64,000 bases of DNA from positions 1 to 64,000 of the forward strand of contig DAIDLI010000118.1 in the NCBI GenBank assembly GCA_027449545.1, read 5' to 3'. Shown here in pieces: positions 62,865 to 64,000 of the stretch; the first letter of the stretch is position 1; the number at the start of each line of letters is the position of its first letter. The notes under the pieces are model-generated. The model did no database searches, was not told where the DNA came from, and saw only the letters and a list, made by a program, of their open reading frames with translations. Both the position numbers and the translations under genes were made by a program. This DNA comes from Acidobacteriaceae bacterium (lineage in GTDB: Bacteria > Acidobacteriota > Terriglobia > Terriglobales > Acidobacteriaceae).

Positions 62865-64000
62865 CTGACGAACTTCCCGAGGGTTGGGCTTCCGCTCTGC
62901 TAAGAGAGCTGACAAAGGTGGAATGGGGCGATACAAGCATCACAAAGAAGTCGTACGTCCCAAAGGGATTTGTTGCTTTTAGTGCATCTGGACCAGATGG
63001 ACTCCTCCCGTCATTCGAATGGCAAGGGCCGGCGGTGGTTCTATCGGCTATTGGCGCGAGATGCGGAAAGTGCTTTATTGCAGATGGGAAGTGGACCGCA
63101 ATTAAAAACACCATCGTAATTCAGGGGAATCCCGATTACGTCGACCATCGCTTTCTTTTTCATTACCTGAATGACGAGCGCAAATGGAATATTTCTGGAA
63201 GTGGTCAGCCGTTTATAACAATGGGCTCAGCAAGTGAACTTGTTGTTCCAGTGGCACCCATTGCCGAACAATCGAGAATCGTAAAAAGGCTGGAGAAGCT
63301 GCTTGCGGAAGTTGAGCAGTGCAAGGAGCGCATGGCGAAGATTCCGCTGCTGCTCAAGCGCTTCCGCCAATCCGTTCTCGCCGCCGCCTGCTCCGGCCGC
63401 CTCACCGCCGATTGGCGAGAAGAACAAAATGACACTATCGCATCGACTTCCGAAAATGGGAACGAGAAAATTGTAGAAGTTCCCGAAGGGTGGAATTGGC
63501 ACCCTCTTGTGGAGCTTTGCGATCCGGATCGGGCAATTTGTTACGGCGTAATCAAACTCGGACCGGAAGTGGACGGCGGTGTTCCATGTCTGCGAACAAG
63601 TGACGTAAAACCTTTGCGAATTGATTCATCGAATGTGAAAAGCATCGCGGATGCCATTTCGGATGAGTATCGCAGAACCGTATTACGCGGCGGCGAGGTG
63701 CTCGTTAATGTACGCGGCACTCTGGGCGGTGTCTCGGTGGTTCCAGAATCCATGCGCGATTGGAATATTTCGAGAGAAGTGGCGATGGTCCCCATTCAAA
63801 AGGCAAGCGCTGAGTATATTGCATTCTGGATAGCCTCGCTTCCGACTCAGAATTGGCTGACTTCCGTTGTGAAGGGAGTGGCGTACTCTGGGATCAACAT
63901 AGAAGACTTGCGGGAACTTCCTGTAGCGTTGCCACCATCTGAGGAACAACAAGAAATCATTCAGAGGGTTAAGAAACTCCTCGCACTCGCGGACCGCATT
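62861..64000 (+). CDS. hsdS: Type I restriction specificity subunit (partial, runs off right edge)
   Basis: 380 codons are open to the window edge. The first target-recognition domain (from LPEGWASALLRELTKVEWGD to FITMGSASELVVPVAPIAEQ) is followed by the conserved spacer helix (IVKRLEKLLAEVEQCKERMA) and the second domain starting VPEGWNWHPLVELC; the sequence stops in the second conserved helix (LPPSEEQQEIIQRVKKLLAL). It sets DNA sequence specificity. The C-terminal residues are missing only because of the window limit. Confidence 0.93.
   Translation, partial: MTDELPEGWASALLRELTKVEWGDTSITKKSYVPKGFVAFSASGPDGLLPSFEWQGPAVVLSAIGARCGKCFIADGKWTAIKNTIVIQGNPDYVDHRFLFHYLNDERKWNISGSGQPFITMGSASELVVPVAPIAEQSRIVKRLEKLLAEVEQCKERMAKIPLLLKRFRQSVLAAACSGRLTADWREEQNDTIASTSENGNEKIVEVPEGWNWHPLVELCDPDRAICYGVIKLGPEVDGGVPCLRTSDVKPLRIDSSNVKSIADAISDEYRRTVLRGGEVLVNVRGTLGGVSVVPESMRDWNISREVAMVPIQKASAEYIAFWIASLPTQNWLTSVVKGVAYSGINIEDLRELPVALPPSEEQQEIIQRVKKLLALADRI

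Larger units (their letters stand above)
36383..64000. mobile_element. Putative integrated genomic island(s) downstream of tRNA-Pro
   Basis: From the 3' end of tRNA-Pro onward the genes change abruptly to recombinases (serine type at 42.6 kb, tyrosine type at 54.7 kb), XRE regulators, a DNA-transfer ATPase, a replication-relaxation protein, modification and restriction genes and many small unknown genes. I found no second copy of the tRNA 3' end inside the window, so the right boundary is either beyond 64 kb or the region is a composite of more than one element. Left end and extent are inferred. Confidence 0.55.

Noticed and set aside
61422-62936. Minus-strand open frame of 504 codons opposite hsdM
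   Set aside because: Antisense to a clear methyltransferase with motifs; no domain on the opposite strand.
36383-64000. CRISPR array in the defence-like region
   Set aside because: No regularly spaced direct repeats and no cas genes were seen.

Overview
The window looks like the chromosome of an acidobacterium (class Terriglobia or a close relative). This is inferred from gene content: a VWA protein of the acidobacterial VWFA-related type, an IPT/TIG-repeat lipoprotein, an S8 protease ending in SVIWGG repeats, an S46 dipeptidyl-peptidase and a DUF4112 protein. GC is high and genes are tightly packed. No rRNA gene or other species marker is present, so the assignment is by family resemblance only.

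Positions 1 to about 36,300 are ordinary chromosome. They hold a cell-surface lipoprotein cut by the left edge, a FecR-like secreted protein, a serine-biosynthesis pair (class V aminotransferase plus SerA, with an HTH domain fused in frame to SerA), an ICMT-type methyltransferase, a VWA protein, ClpB and Hsp20 chaperones, two TSUP permeases, several NAD(P)-dependent oxidoreductases, a four-gene peptide-type ABC transporter, an S8 protease, a membrane HD-GYP/GAF/GGDEF c-di-GMP protein, a cytochrome c, an MBL-fold hydrolase, a decayed SDR gene, an S46 peptidase, a YheT-like hydrolase, DUF4112 and three tRNA genes (Arg-TCT, His-GTG, Pro-TGG).

From tRNA-Pro (36,306-36,382) to the right edge the content becomes accessory and looks like one or more integrated elements. 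In order it holds: a minus-strand cluster with a degenerate receiver, a winged-helix protein and a frameshifted gene (36.5-38.6 kb); a promoter and terminator bracketing a possible small RNA or leader, followed by a winged-helix protein and its truncated tandem paralogue (38.7-41.3 kb); an XRE plus RuvC-fold pair (41.5-42.4 kb); a large serine recombinase whose catalytic N-terminus is reachable only from a CTG codon (42.6-44.2 kb); and a prepilin/FGE-fold protein whose C-terminus has the form of a diversity-generating-retroelement (DGR) variable region, with no reverse transcriptase in the window (44.5-46.0 kb).

Next comes an XRE/ImmA pair divergent from an operon encoding three small proteins, a ubiquitin-like protein, an E2-like protein and a JAMM-E1 fusion (46.1-50.5 kb). 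The two transcription units share a compact promoter/operator, which suggests an ImmR/ImmA-type switch driving a bacterial ubiquitin-like conjugation system. A D12-class adenine methylase follows, then a transfer/integration module (DNA-transfer ATPase, replication-relaxation protein, zinc-ribbon membrane protein, HTH, tyrosine recombinase, small and membrane proteins, VWA-like lipoprotein; 50.9-58.6 kb). Last is a type I restriction-modification operon, hsdR-hsdM-hsdS, with hsdS running off the right edge. Taken together, the right half resembles a mobile defence and diversification island.
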